Of a stretch of 64,000 nucleotides of DNA, positions 53,019 to 64,000 are shown piece after piece. Source of the DNA: Melastoma dodecandrum (taxonomy: Eukaryota; Streptophyta; Magnoliopsida; Myrtales; Melastomataceae); assembly GCA_029817715.1 (NCBI GenBank), contig JARUPY010000534.1, forward strand, positions 3,970,501 to 4,034,500, given 5' to 3'. The notes beneath the pieces were generated by a model. The model saw only the letters and a program-made list of their open reading frames with translations, made no database searches and was not told where the DNA came from. The first letter of the stretch is position 1. Each line of letters begins with the position of its first letter. Position numbers and translations under genes: made by a program.

Positions 53019-56000
53019 CCTTCTTCAAATCCTTCCCAGGGAAAAACGCAATAATCTCCAAGAAAACGAATCCATTACAAAAACTTCCGAATCTCCAGAA
53101 ACAAAAGACAAGATCGAAACTTTATCCAGACCCAACTCTTGAATCTACCAAACAAGACAAACCCTGAATCACTTTCTCGTCCCAGATTAAAAAGAATAGG
53201 AAAGAAAGAAAACCCCGACCTTGACGAAGGCTGATTAAGAAAAAGAGAGAGAGAAAGAGGCAGACAGCCTGACAGACGGACGGATGTGGGTAACAAAATT
53301 GTTAATGCTGTGAAGATGATGACGGATTAAAAAATAATAGAGACCATCTCCATAATCAGGATTCTCCTTTCACCGGTTAATTTGCACTAAAAAAAATTCA
53401 ACCACACCCAGGGAGAAAGAAGTAGAAGGCACTGATTAATTATAGTTTACTTAAAACTAATTTGTTGGGGTTAGCCCCAAACATTGATTTAAGTTAATCG
53501 GGAGGGGATTATGACAGCACCTACCCGAGAGAGAGAGAGCAGCCCCCTCCCGAGGAGGAAGGAAGTCGGGTGGGTTTTTTCCATTCTCAATTCTCAGCGA
53601 CGAGTTTGATATCCCCCCGGCTCCTTACGACTAGATAGATATTCCATGGGATTAGTCTCCTCGTAATCGATCATAGGTGTTTTATGTGGGTTATGGTCGA
53701 ATTTTGTGCCTCTCATCTCATCTTCGGACAAATCCATCCATATCATAACAAAGGGGGGACAAGTGAACAACAAAATTGAAGTAGAAGGACGAGGGGTGCT
53801 TGATTAGGAAGAATCCAAGGACATGCTCGTAGAACTGGGCGATTCCCTAACAGACCGAGACAGAGGTAGGATATGCGATTCAGGGAAAGGAGCGGCAGTG
53901 CCTCACACAACAAATAATCTCCTCGGACGTTTCCTTGAAGATTGTATTTGGTAGACAGAGGACAACAAGGAAATATAACTCGAGCAGGAAAATATAATAA
54001 CTAAAACCTTCATTCATACCCTTTTCCACTGCACTTTTTGAAATAAAGAGATGTGGTGTTGGTGTTACATGGGTTTGAAGGAGGTATTTTTGAGACGTGA
54101 TCAAACAGAGGTGGGTCCTGTTCTGGGGTCGGCATGACTTCCGGGATAGTGGCAAGAAACTAGACGGAAGGTTGTCCGAATAACGGAAGCCCCCCTCATG
54201 CCCTCCCACCAACAAAATGTAATGGCCCATGGGCCTACTGAATCCATCCCAATGGGTTACCATAACTGAGCCTGGGTCCTTATATGGGCCATTATCCACG
54301 GCCCAAATCCACCATCCATGGATCCCATTTATAAATGGGAAAGAGTAGGGGAGGGGGGGATTCGAGTTAGCTTCTTTTTCCTTATTATATATTTGTGTGT
54401 GTATGTACGTATACATGGATACGGTTTCAACGATTATAATTTACGTGCATGCCTATGGCTACTTTCTATTGACAGAGCAGATGTTCGCTTCGAAAGTGAC
54501 CGTGGGCAAGCCAGATCCGAACACGTCGGAAATCTCTGATACTACGGGTCAATTGGTGCGTCGGAAATCTCTGATACTACGGGTCAATTGGTGCTCGGAG
54601 GATTCGTTGAATGTGTGGTTGCCGTATGAAATAAAAGTAAAGAAAAGGGGAAGACAGCGGACGAACACCCCTAAGCGAGAGCTTGAACGGCTTGAAATGA
54701 TAATAAATTAACAATATATGTCCGTCTGTAGAGAGGTGTTGATGTGTGTGTACAATGCCTAAGAACAACTATTTATACTAAGCTAGACCTATGTATATAC
54801 GGTAATGTAATATTGCACATATATTAAGCTTCATTTGTTGTTAGTGGAATATCTTATTTCCATATGAGCAAACTTGACAACAATCTCCTTTCGAATCCTG
54901 AGATCTTCTGGAGCCTTCCTTAACAGCTGACTGATCGATCGTGTCGACCATTGGCCTTCGCCATAGAATTTCCTCGCTCGTCCAGTCTGACTGTCGCTTG
55001 TCGTTTCGCTGACATGTTGCCCGTCGCCTGGTAGTCCTGTCGCTTGGTGATTCATTCACCCAGCAAGCCTTCACCTGGTCTATATCGGTGGTCACCTCCT
55101 TACTGGATTTCTATCATTGGGCTTAAATTCTGGACCGATGATCCACAAATATGACTGAGATATGTGGCCCAAAATTTCTGTTGCTAAACAGCAGTTACCT
55201 AGAAAAGTGCCCCACACACACTTCGGAAGTGTGTTGGAATAATTCTTCACGAGCTCTCTCTTCTTTCCTTTATTGGGAAAAGGGAGAAAACACAATGAAT
55301 GTGGGTGTTAAGCTGTCCCATGAGAAAAAGGGAAATTCCAGCATTTGATGCAAGTTTAATGCAATTTTGACCCCAACTACCCTTTTCATTTATGGTTTGA
55401 AAGCCAACCCCCCCTCCCTCCCTCATATTCCAAAATGTTTTTGGGGGGGGGGGTGGGGGGGCTAGCATTCAATATTTACTTCTTCACAAATGGTGGTGGT
55501 GGTGGTGGGGACATTTTGATTAGAAATGAGATTATCAAAGTTCCTCCCCCCCTCCTCAATTGGACTTATGTTTACGTGACAACGTGGTCCTTTCTTATTC
55601 AAAAAAAGAAAAGAAAAGGAAAAGCTTCTTCCATCATTGAAACAAATTTGCCGCGAATCAAGTTGTTCTATCACAGGAAGGGGATATGAAACATGAACTC
55701 AATTGATGCTGGTTTGTCCTGATCAGGCCTTGTTTTTTTTACTGTTTGACCCACTTTTTATTTCAATCGCGTCGTCCGGGTCACACCTATAACATGAACA
55801 ACAATTCACGGAGAACCCAGAAACAAGGCCACTGAAAAAATCACCCTTAAGATTTCATGTTCAAATAATAATAAACGGTCGCGTTCTGTTGTAGTTCCCA
55901 TGTTCTGATTTTGATGAACTAGACTTATTTAATTATTGTGTATTGCAGGATATTTCGATGGTCCCAAGAAGATGTATCGGAGTCTTTTGAACAGGAAAAA

Positions 56001-56883
56001 GAAGTACACACCAACAAGCTCAAGCTCACTCTGTAGTCAAAAATAGAGGGAAAGAGAAGGGAGACAACAAGCAAAAGAAATGTCAAGGAGAAAGCAACGC
56101 ATCTCCCCGGGGTTGGGCGGCATGAGAAAATCAAATCTCATCTTTTCTCACCCCCCCCCAACAAAAGAATATTATCATTATATTTATTGGATGCGTTGGT
56201 CTTGGTCCCAATTAATTAATGATAGGAGGCAGCAAGCAGGCAATAGTAATAAAATGAACAGACACGGAAACTAAACTCCTCTCTTAAAACACCGTTGTCA
56301 TTATCATTTGGTTAGGTTTAAGACTTGTTTTTTTTTTGTGGGAACAAGACAAGTACCCCCCCGACCCCATTTTCTACCCCCAAAAAGAGAGAAAGCAGTA
56401 ATCTAATGCTTAATAACATCTCAGATGTAGCAGGAACGGAAGACAGGCTATACATGGGAAGACAAACAAATGTCATCATCAAACAGGAACATAAAGGCCT
56501 AATTTAGGCTCCCATGAGAAAATGCTTCTTCACATTTGAGTCTGGGTCGTCGTGTTTCAATAGTATAAACCCCAATGTATGTATGTGTCTGTCTGTACAC
56601 TCGTTAGCTGGTTGTCCGGCAGAGGCATTAGATTCTCCCCTCCAAAAATCACCATGACGATATATGATGTAAAGAAGAGAAAGCCACCTCCCAAAACCCT
56701 AACACAACAACATCACAACTCAATAAAAACAGACCCCATCTTCTCTTCTCCCTCTCCAACTCAAAAACATTTGTCAGAACAACTCCTGGAAGAGAGAAAA
56801 CAAATAATGGAAATTGTCGTCCTTATCCTTCCCATTCCTCCCTTCTTCTAACATCCGACGCCGTTTTCATTTCTCTGCTGTGC
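53019..56883. other. Divergent intergenic region between the BBX gene and the MUS-like receptor
   Basis: The left 300 bases hold the BBX leader with a GA-repeat (about 53244-53260), and the right few hundred the receptor gene promoter and leader. Between them lie a 35-bp tandem duplication (54524-54593), G and C runs (55440-55460, 56150), a GGT microsatellite (55491-55508) and possible retroelement-derived DNA (54740-55230). No gene was recognised. Confidence 0.5.
54524..54593. repeat. 35-bp exact tandem duplication
   Basis: A unit starting CGTCGGAAATCTCTGATACT and ending CAATTGGTG occurs twice in direct succession (54524-54558 and 54559-54593) without a difference. The duplication is therefore recent. 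Confidence 0.9.
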
Positions 56884-59800
56884 ATGACGACGCCGCCCCT
56901 TCCCCTCGTCCTCGCCTTGGCGCTGTTCCTAACCCTCCAGCTGACGTTCGCCGCCTCCTCCTCTTCTTCCTCCCCCGCCCCCGAGATCTCGTCCCTGCTC
57001 CTGTTCAAGTCCGGCGTCAACGACCCTACCCTGTCCCTCTCCGACTGGGACCCCTCCACCCCTTCTGCTCCCTGCGACTGGCGTGGCGTCTCCTGCGGCG
57101 GATCCGGGCGGGTAGCCGAGCTCCGCCTGCCGAGCATCGGACTCTCGGGCACTCTCCCTGACCAGGCCTTCTCGAACCTCACCGGCCTCCAGCGGCTCAG
57201 CCTTCGGTCAAACTCACTGTCGGGACCGCTTCCTTCTTCGCTCTCTCTCCTTGCGGACCTCCGGACGCTCTTCCTACAGTCCAATGCCTTCTCGGGTGCC
57301 GTCCCTCCGGGGCTCTTCTCCAACCTAACGTACCTCCGGGTACTCAACCTCTCCGGGAACAGGCTCTCGGGGCAGCTCGACATCAACTCATTTCCTTCCC
57401 CTGCCGCCAACCTCGCATACCTCGACTTGTCGTCGAACTCGTTCTCCGGGGGCATCCCGAGGGCCATTGCAAATCTTTCGCAGTTGATCCTCATCAACCT
57501 CTCGCGCAACCTGCTCGATGGACAAATCCCTGCCACTTTTGGGGCCCTTCAGAAGCTCCAGTACCTGTGGCTGGATGGCAACCTGCTCCAAGGCACGCTG
57601 CCCTCCGCCATCACAAACTGCTCATCGCTGGTGCACCTGAGCGTTGAGGATAACAGGCTCAGCGGGATCGTCCCTACTGCTATCGGGCAGTTGCCGAAAC
57701 TACAGGTTGTGGCACTTTCCAGAAACAACTTCTCCGGGGAAGTTACCAGCTCGTTGGTCTGTTCTTCCTCGCTTAGGATAGCTCGGCTGGGGGGTAACAT
57801 GGTGACGGCCTTTATCGGTCCCGGGCCAGGCGATGCGTGTGGTGGCGTGTTAGAGGAGCTGGGTTTGGATTCTAACGGCTTGAAGGGTGGCTTCCCTACC
57901 TGGTTGGCAAATGCGAGTCGTCTGAGGTCAATGGATTTCTCCAACAACTTTTTGTCCGGAACACTCCCTGACGAGATCGGAAGACTGACTTTGTTGGAGG
58001 AGTTGAGGCTGGCAAACAACTCCCTTGGCGGGGACATTCCATCTGCGTTGAGGAGCTGCGTGTCGGTGACACACATCGATCTTGAGGGAAACGGATTCAC
58101 CGGTGAGATTCCCTGGTTTGTTGGACAGTTCAGGGGTTTGAAGGTCCTTTCGTTACGGAGGAACGCATTTTCTGGTCCTGTTCCTCAGAATATCAGTTCA
58201 TTGACGGCCCTCGAAGTTCTGGATTTGGGGGTAAATGCATTGGACGGAAGCTTCCCGGCGGAAGTGACAGGGTTGCAGAACTTGACTATCCTAGACTTGA
58301 GCGGGAACGGGTTCATTGGCAGTGAAATGCCCGCGAGCATCGGTAATTTGAGTCAGCTGATGGTTTTGAATTTGAGCGGCTGCGGTTTCTCCGGCAGTAT
58401 TCCGACCAGCATAGGTAATCTACTAAGGCTAACTTCACTTGATCTGAGTAGGCAGAACTTATCCGGGGAGGTGCCAATCGAGATTACTGGCCTGCCAAGC
58501 ATCCAGGCCGTTGCATTGCAGGGGAATATGTTGTCAGGTGATGTACTCGAAGGATTCAGTAATCTGCGGGGTTTGACTTACTTGAATCTGAGCGCAAACA
58601 TGCTCAACGGCCAAATCCCGGCGACCTTTGGGTTTCTACAGTCTTTATCGGTTCTCTCCTTATCGGAGAATCACATCTCCGGTCCAATCCCCGCCCAGAT
58701 AGGGAACTGCTCGAGTCTCCAGGCTCTCGAGCTGCGGTCAAATTATTTGTCTGGTCCAATCCCAGCCGATCTTTCCCGGCTTTCACGGCTGAACATACTC
58801 GACTTGAGCCGGAACAACCTGACGGGCGACATTCCGGTTTCTTTATCCGAGCTGTCGAACCTGGTTTCATTGGATCTCTCTTCGAACGACTTGTCCGGAG
58901 ACATCCCTGCAAATCTCTCGCAAATTGTTGGTTTGGTGAGCTTCAATGTATCCGGGAACAATCTCAATGGCGAAATCCCCCTGGCTTTGGGTTCCCGGTT
59001 CAATAGCACATCCTTCGCGGGCAACCCGGGGCTGTGCGGCGAGCCTCTCGGTAACGAATGCAAGAAGGCAAAGAACAGGAAAAAGAAGAGGCTTATTTTC
59101 TTGATCGCTATCATTGCTTCGGGGGGGATTTTGTTGGCTCTGTTCTGTTGTTTCTATATATACCGGCTGTTATTGTGGAGAAGGAAGCTCAAGGAGAAGG
59201 CATCCGGTGAGAAGAAGCCGAGCCCGGGCAGGTCGAGCTCGAGGGGCAGCGGTGGTCGAGGGAGCACCGACAATGGTGTCCCGAAGTTGGTCATGTTCAA
59301 TAACAAGATCACCCTGGCAGAAACGATAGAGGCGACAAGGCAATTTGACGAGGAGAACGTGCTGAGCAGGACAAGGTTTGGGTTGGTATTCAAGGCGTGT
59401 TACAATGACGGGATGGTGTTATCAATCCGTAGGCTCCCTGATGCTGCACTGGACGAGAGTACGTTCCGGAAGGAAGCGGAGGCTCTCGGGAAGGTCAAGC
59501 ACCGTAACTTGACGGTGCTGCGGGGGTTTTATGCAGGTCCACCAGACATGAGGCTCCTGGTTTATGATTACATGCCAAACGGGAACCTCGCCACATTGCT
59601 CCAGGAGGCATCCCACCAGGACGGTCATGTCCTCAACTGGCCGATGCGCCACCTCATCGCACTCGGGATAGCACGAGGGCTGGCATTCCTCCACGGTTCC
59701 TCGATCATCCATGGCGATGTGAAGCCTCAGAACGTTCTGTTCGATGCGGATTTCGAGGCACACCTGTTCGACTTTGGTCTGCGTGCTCTCGTGGCTGAGG

Positions 59801-60216
59801 GATCGAGCTCATCGGCGGTGGGGACGCTGGGGTACGTGTCGCCAGAGGCGGTTCTGTCGGGGGAGGCGACGAGGGAGTCGGACGTGTACAGCTTTGGGAT
59901 CGTGTTGCTAGAGCTACTAACGGGGAAGAGACCGGTGGTGTTCAGGCAGGACGAAGACATCGTGAAGTGGGTGAAGAAACAACTGCAGAGGGGGCAGATA
60001 AACGAGCTGCTGGAGCCGGGGCTGCTGGAGCTGGACCCGGAGTCGTCAGAGTGGGAGGAGTTCCTGCTGGGGGTGAAGGTGGGGCTGCTGTGCACGGCGC
60101 CGGATGCACTGGCGAGGCCGACGATGCAGGACGTGGTGTTCATGCTGGAGGGATGTAGGGCGGGAGCAAACATACCGTCGTCGGCAGACCCGACCACCCA
60201 ACACTCCCCAGCATAA
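56884..60216 (+). CDS. LRR receptor-like kinase of the MUSTACHES / At4g36180 type, probable pseudokinase
   Basis: An intact intronless gene of 1110 residues. It has a signal peptide (about 1-24, with VLALALFLTLQLTFA) and an N-cap (LSDWDPSTPSAPCDWRGVSC). About 26-28 LRRs of the LxxLxLSxNxLSGxIP type follow to about residue 720, ending in SFAGNPGLCGEPL. A transmembrane segment lies at about 737-758, preceded by a basic KKAKNRKKKR run. The kinase domain lies at about 820-1090. It lacks the full glycine loop (RTRFGLVFKA), has SIRR where the ATP-binding Lys is expected, and HGD in place of HRD; DFG remains. Atypical residues at the same places are known in MUS-group proteins, which act in stomatal pore and guard cell wall symmetry. 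The neighbours fit the Arabidopsis At4g36180 block. No break is seen. Confidence 0.92.
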   Translation: MTTPPLPLVLALALFLTLQLTFAASSSSSSPAPEISSLLLFKSGVNDPTLSLSDWDPSTPSAPCDWRGVSCGGSGRVAELRLPSIGLSGTLPDQAFSNLTGLQRLSLRSNSLSGPLPSSLSLLADLRTLFLQSNAFSGAVPPGLFSNLTYLRVLNLSGNRLSGQLDINSFPSPAANLAYLDLSSNSFSGGIPRAIANLSQLILINLSRNLLDGQIPATFGALQKLQYLWLDGNLLQGTLPSAITNCSSLVHLSVEDNRLSGIVPTAIGQLPKLQVVALSRNNFSGEVTSSLVCSSSLRIARLGGNMVTAFIGPGPGDACGGVLEELGLDSNGLKGGFPTWLANASRLRSMDFSNNFLSGTLPDEIGRLTLLEELRLANNSLGGDIPSALRSCVSVTHIDLEGNGFTGEIPWFVGQFRGLKVLSLRRNAFSGPVPQNISSLTALEVLDLGVNALDGSFPAEVTGLQNLTILDLSGNGFIGSEMPASIGNLSQLMVLNLSGCGFSGSIPTSIGNLLRLTSLDLSRQNLSGEVPIEITGLPSIQAVALQGNMLSGDVLEGFSNLRGLTYLNLSANMLNGQIPATFGFLQSLSVLSLSENHISGPIPAQIGNCSSLQALELRSNYLSGPIPADLSRLSRLNILDLSRNNLTGDIPVSLSELSNLVSLDLSSNDLSGDIPANLSQIVGLVSFNVSGNNLNGEIPLALGSRFNSTSFAGNPGLCGEPLGNECKKAKNRKKKRLIFLIAIIASGGILLALFCCFYIYRLLLWRRKLKEKASGEKKPSPGRSSSRGSGGRGSTDNGVPKLVMFNNKITLAETIEATRQFDEENVLSRTRFGLVFKACYNDGMVLSIRRLPDAALDESTFRKEAEALGKVKHRNLTVLRGFYAGPPDMRLLVYDYMPNGNLATLLQEASHQDGHVLNWPMRHLIALGIARGLAFLHGSSIIHGDVKPQNVLFDADFEAHLFDFGLRALVAEGSSSSAVGTLGYVSPEAVLSGEATRESDVYSFGIVLLELLTGKRPVVFRQDEDIVKWVKKQLQRGQINELLEPGLLELDPESSEWEEFLLGVKVGLLCTAPDALARPTMQDVVFMLEGCRAGANIPSSADPTTQHSPA

Positions 60217-62600
60217 GCAGCAGCATCCCAATCCCCTACTGCTACAACCTGGTTGGTTGGTTCCTCCTATTGGAATTGTTCGAATCAAATTTTCTCAATT
60301 TTTCTTTCTAAATCACCAACGCCACCTGATTAAATCCATTGCCATTGCCATTGCCAATTGCCAGTAGTTTGTTAGTGAGTTTTTGTTTGAATTTATTTAG
60401 TTGGATTGCATCTTGCTCATTTTTGGTCGGTCAAACTTTAGCCAGCCGTGGGCCTGGGGAGGGGGAGGAGAACATCGTCGTTCCCAGAAAAGAAGGCCCC
60501 CCCTTCTGTCACGTGGCTAGAAAAATAGAAATGTAGCCGTTAACCCACGGAGCGGCAGTCGTTTTTTCTCCAGGATTTCCGCCACGTGGACCCCCAAAAC
60601 CCAATCCAGTTTTTTTTTTATTAATTTCCTCGGAATGCGCGCAGTGTTTGTATCCGGCGGGGGTGAGGGGGTCGGGGACTATTAAAATACACGAAAATAT
60701 TATCTCCGTATAAAATAAATAAATAAAGAATGGGGAGGAGGGTAAGGGTGGTGACCCGACCGTTGGGTCACCCACACGTACTTCCCCTGTAAGATCTGTA
60801 ATAAATAATACCCTCTTCTTTTTAGTCATTATTGTGCACTTGTTATTAAAAGTATGTTTACATTAATTACGGGGTTTGACGCCTTCGTCGGCAAACCTTC
60901 TTATAATCCAAGGAGAAAACGCCATCTTACATTAATTGGGGCCTACTTTTTTTTTTTTTTGGGTGGAGGACTTGATCCCTTCAAACCCCCCCAACTCGCT
61001 TAATCATATGTTTAGATTTTAGTGACCAGTGAGCCACACAATTGCTTAACGTTAACCCACATTTTTAATAACATTATAATAAACAACTCAGTGCAGATTC
61101 CTTCTTCTGTTGGAAACTGTATCATCATCATCATCATCATCCAAATCCCTAATGATTCCAAAAACCAAATTATATTTACAAGTGGCATCTGACAGTCTAT
61201 CGGTCCAATGGTCCCTTTTTTTAAGGTTGTTGGGCTTGATAAGCATGGCCCGGTTCGTTCCTATTTTGTCGGCCCAAACGAATGAATAAATAATCAAGTA
61301 GTAGTAATATTATTTCTGGTTAGCATGGGTTCATTAACTAGATGGGAGCTGACAGGGACCAATCACCCCCCTATAATGATGCATGATGGTTAAACAAGGA
61401 ATGTTATACTGTTCTCTCGGTTAAATTTGGAGATTTCCTCATTAACTTTGGGTTGCGATAGAAATAGCTACCGACGACGTAACGAGATAAAGTCAAATGA
61501 ACACAAGAAAACAAGAAGACGAGAGAATTGATTAGGGATCGATCACTCAACACCCCGGAACAAGAAACTTGCTTGTGCTTTTTTTAGGGGGGTGGGGCGG
61601 GGGGGACCGGACATCATAAGAGGAAAGATATCGAGTACGATGTGGTTGTGAGTGGAGTTCGGACATTGCTAACCACACATTATTTAGAAAATTAAGGAAA
61701 TATTATCTCCCCCCCCCCAAAAACCCTAAACCATAATGATGCTTTTTGGTACACTCCTCGTTAATTAGTTTATTCATTAATTACAAAATAATAATCAAGA
61801 CAAAGGGTATAATGGTAAAATACAAGTAAAGTAAATGAATAAACATAATTAAAATATATTCTTTTAATTAAATAATTATAAAAAAAAATTCACGCCTCTT
61901 TTTGTCTCATCCTTATTCACAAATGTTTCTTTTCTCACGAAAAATTAATTGACATAATTTTATAGAAAAACAAATGCCTCCATTTCACTTACAAAACAAA
62001 TGGTTTATAAAAAATTTTCTAAGAAATCATAGTTGCTAAAATAAAATAAAATAAAAAAGAATCGTCGCCATCCTTGTCTTATGGGGAGTTTAATTCAAAT
62101 AAAAAATAATCATTTTGAAATAAACAAAACATAATAAAAAAAAAGGATATCAAACAAAATCTTCTTTGTAAAAGACAGCCAAATTTTAGAATATTTAGTA
62201 TAGAGAGAAGAATGGGTATTGTGAATATATATAAGATGGTGCTAAAAAATATCCGTTAAGATTATTAATTAATAAAGATTGTTAATGGTGTACAAAAACA
62301 ATACACTTTAATAAGAGTAAATCAGACCATTATTAAGATGATGCCCTTTCTCTTAGTGAAAAAGGTTAAACATTAATTAACATTTTGAGTGGACCAATTA
62401 AAACAATCTATTATGTGTAACTAACAGATACAAAGAAAGCTGCGAGCAAAAAGCCTGAAGACCGCCATCATCTTCTTACTTATCATACAACGATTAGGCA
62501 ATGCGCAGTAATAACTTGAGCTGTTGAGTGGGGACCCTGCAGAAACTCCCTCTTAATGGAGAGTTATGGGGAAGTCTTCCACATGATTGGGTGGTGAAAA
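60217..62600. other. Intergenic region downstream of the receptor gene
   Basis: The left end is the 3' UTR of the receptor gene. AT-rich DNA follows, with an ATC microsatellite at 61121-61140, T-run near 60950, and C and G runs near 61590 and 61712. No gene is recognised. Confidence 0.5.
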
Positions 62601-63850
62601 CTTGTTATAAATATAGAATTTAATCGCTTTAACTACACAATATTTAGCTAAATCCCTGAGCTATATCGTAATATCAAAGTATATTACTTAGATTTGGGTA
62701 CTGTTGGTAGTTTTATTAATTTTGTAGATAAATTCGGAAAAAAGAGGACAGATGGAGTTTCACGTAGAGTTGTTACAGCTGCACAAAAAAGTGTTGCAAC
62801 TGCACATGGTTGTCAGAAGTTGGATAGAATGTTTGGTGCAGCTGCACCAGATTTTCATGTAGTTACACGTTTGAGAAATATTTTATTTCATAGATTCTCT
62901 CTACCTTCCAGATTTTGAAGATTTTCTAGGGTTACAACCCCTTAGGCATAAAAGGATGACTAACTTGAGGGAGAGCGGTGTGCCGGGAACGAGAGATCAC
63001 ACCAGGCCACACACGAAGACATTCGACAAAGCTTCGGGCGGTATTTATGATGTTTTCCTTTTCTTCTTTAGCTTTGTGTTTGATCATTTTCAGCATGAAC
63101 TAAATCTTTCTTCTAGGAATATGATGAACTCCGTTGTGTAATTACTTTCTTAGTGAAGAATTATCTTGTTCTTGTTTTGTTTATTTACTTCAGTTGTTCT
63201 TATTGCTTGAGTGCATGTGGCTGACGTTCGTATTGATTGCTTGTGCTTGAGTGAGGTGGGAGGATGTTAAGAGAATAAGTAGTGGTAAAAGTAGCCCGCT
63301 TTGTGTCGTGAGAGCGAGCAGACTTAAGGTGATATAGAGATATACATCGAAGGCAACCAAATGAGATCGGAACTTAATGCATCTAATTAATCGTGAGCCT
63401 AGATATATGAATCAATTATTTAGGTAGTTCGGCGGACTTCGAAAGGAGAAGGGATTTCAGTTAGTAAACGAACATGGAATTGAGATAGAGAGAAGGGAGA
63501 CACGGGATAGTAACGAAACAACTGAAGGATTCATAGTCATAGGCTTTCTATTATTGATTAATTCACTTCGCTTATGCCTTATTACTTGTCTTTCTCGTTA
63601 TTCGTTATTTATTTTAGTGGTTACAATTTTCTCACTATTTTCGGCTTGGCTTTGAAAGAATTGGCACTGAACGATAGAATGGTTTCCTATACCGATTCCT
63701 CGTAAGAACGATGCTCTACTTATCTATATATTACTTGACGCGACTCATGCACTTGCGGATTTAGCGAACAGGTGGCTACTTGCCGTCAACGGCCGTCCTC
63801 TCCATGGAGTCACCCGCTGTCGACATCACTTGGCCAACCGAAATTCGGGC
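62600..63850. repeat. Possible LTR-derived DNA
   Basis: The composition resembles LTRs of Athila/Tat elements. It has repeated pairs of GTTGCAACTGCAC-like and GCAGCTGCACC-like words, an ACTTGACGCGACTCATGCACTTGCGG-type end at about 63734-63760 and no genes. The segment may be the edge of an element that continues beyond the window. It has no paired copy in the window, so the call is weak. Confidence 0.28.
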
Positions 63851-64000
63851 ACATTTTTTCGTAAGCAGCACTTGTAACCAGATAATCCCACACGAATGGC
63901 AAAATCAAATTATCCGGAGCCTTTCCTTTTTGTTAGCTTTCGTACTACTTCTACACGTTTCCATAGACAAAGAGGATTCGAATATGTCCTTCTCCGTTAT

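Noticed and set aside
54831..55295. Minus-strand frames of 67-84 codons that could look like small genes
   Set aside because: Sequence resembles retroelement-derived filler (GTCGCCTGG-type words), frames overlap each other and none has recognisable domains.
56823..57536. Minus-strand frame of 237 codons
   Set aside because: Shadow of the GC-rich LRR part of the MUS-like receptor; no family resemblance.
59727..60288. Minus-strand frames with Ser- and Cys-rich translations
   Set aside because: Shadows of the kinase domain coding strand.

Overview
The window is nuclear DNA of a flowering plant, most likely a eudicot. It has short GT-AG introns, AT-rich and homopolymer-rich spacers, plant-only gene families, LTR retrotransposons of the Ty3 Tat and Ty1/copia groups, a tRNA-like SINE and a hAT-type MITE. 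The species cannot be fixed from the sequence alone. From memory of Arabidopsis gene order, several genes match neighbours on chromosome 4 (MUSTACHES-LIKE, F5H/FAH1, GATA7, ALDH3F1; At4g36180-At4g36250) and the pair GATA5/LRR protein (At5g66320/At5g66330). The window therefore looks like a conserved gene block loosened by transposons.

Layout. (1) 1-18121: a QUASIMODO-type methyltransferase gene (PMT24/25/26-like). Its 12th-13th codon is split by a nearly complete 13.0 kb Ty3 Tat-type retrotransposon (1415-14441, minus strand) with a 5-bp target duplication GACCA. The element carries gag, a broken pol with an extra archaeal-type RNase H, and a multi-exon plant-mobile-domain (PMD) gene in antisense next to its 3' LTR. 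The methyltransferase body downstream has further stops and is a pseudogene. (2) 18692-21311: an oxidoreductase-like small protein and an intact 8-exon ALDH3F1-type aldehyde dehydrogenase, both on the minus strand. (3) 23397-24710: an intact secreted LRR protein. (4) 25.5-31.2 kb: LTR-like non-coding DNA, a SINE, a hAT MITE, a wrecked LRR gene with a second decayed copy behind it, and a tRNA-Gly(GCC). (5) 32.1-36.2 kb: an old, stop-riddled copia element. (6) 36773-37816: an intact GATA5/6/7-type transcription factor. (7) 39.9-40.6 kb: a truncated ferulate-5-hydroxylase-like P450. (8) 41839-46925: a young copia element (TSD GTTCG) just upstream of (9) a broken UPF0183/PHAF1-like gene (47.2-51.0 kb). 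(10) 51906-53018: an intact B-box gene of the BBX18/19 type. (11) 56884-60216: an intact, intronless MUSTACHES-type LRR receptor kinase with a degenerate kinase domain. (12) 60.2-64 kb: AT-rich spacer ending in LTR-like DNA.

How it fits together. The genes do not form a pathway; each is a separate nuclear gene. The main pattern is a mixture of intact genes (ALDH3F1, oxidoreductase-like, secreted LRR, GATA, BBX, MUS-like) and genes with several independent lesions (PMT, LRR pseudogene, P450, UPF0183). The broken genes keep most of their splice sites. This is what gradual loss of redundant copies after genome duplication would give, with recent retrotransposon insertions landing in or beside two of the dying genes. 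I saw no bacterial-type systems, CRISPR arrays or viral genomes.
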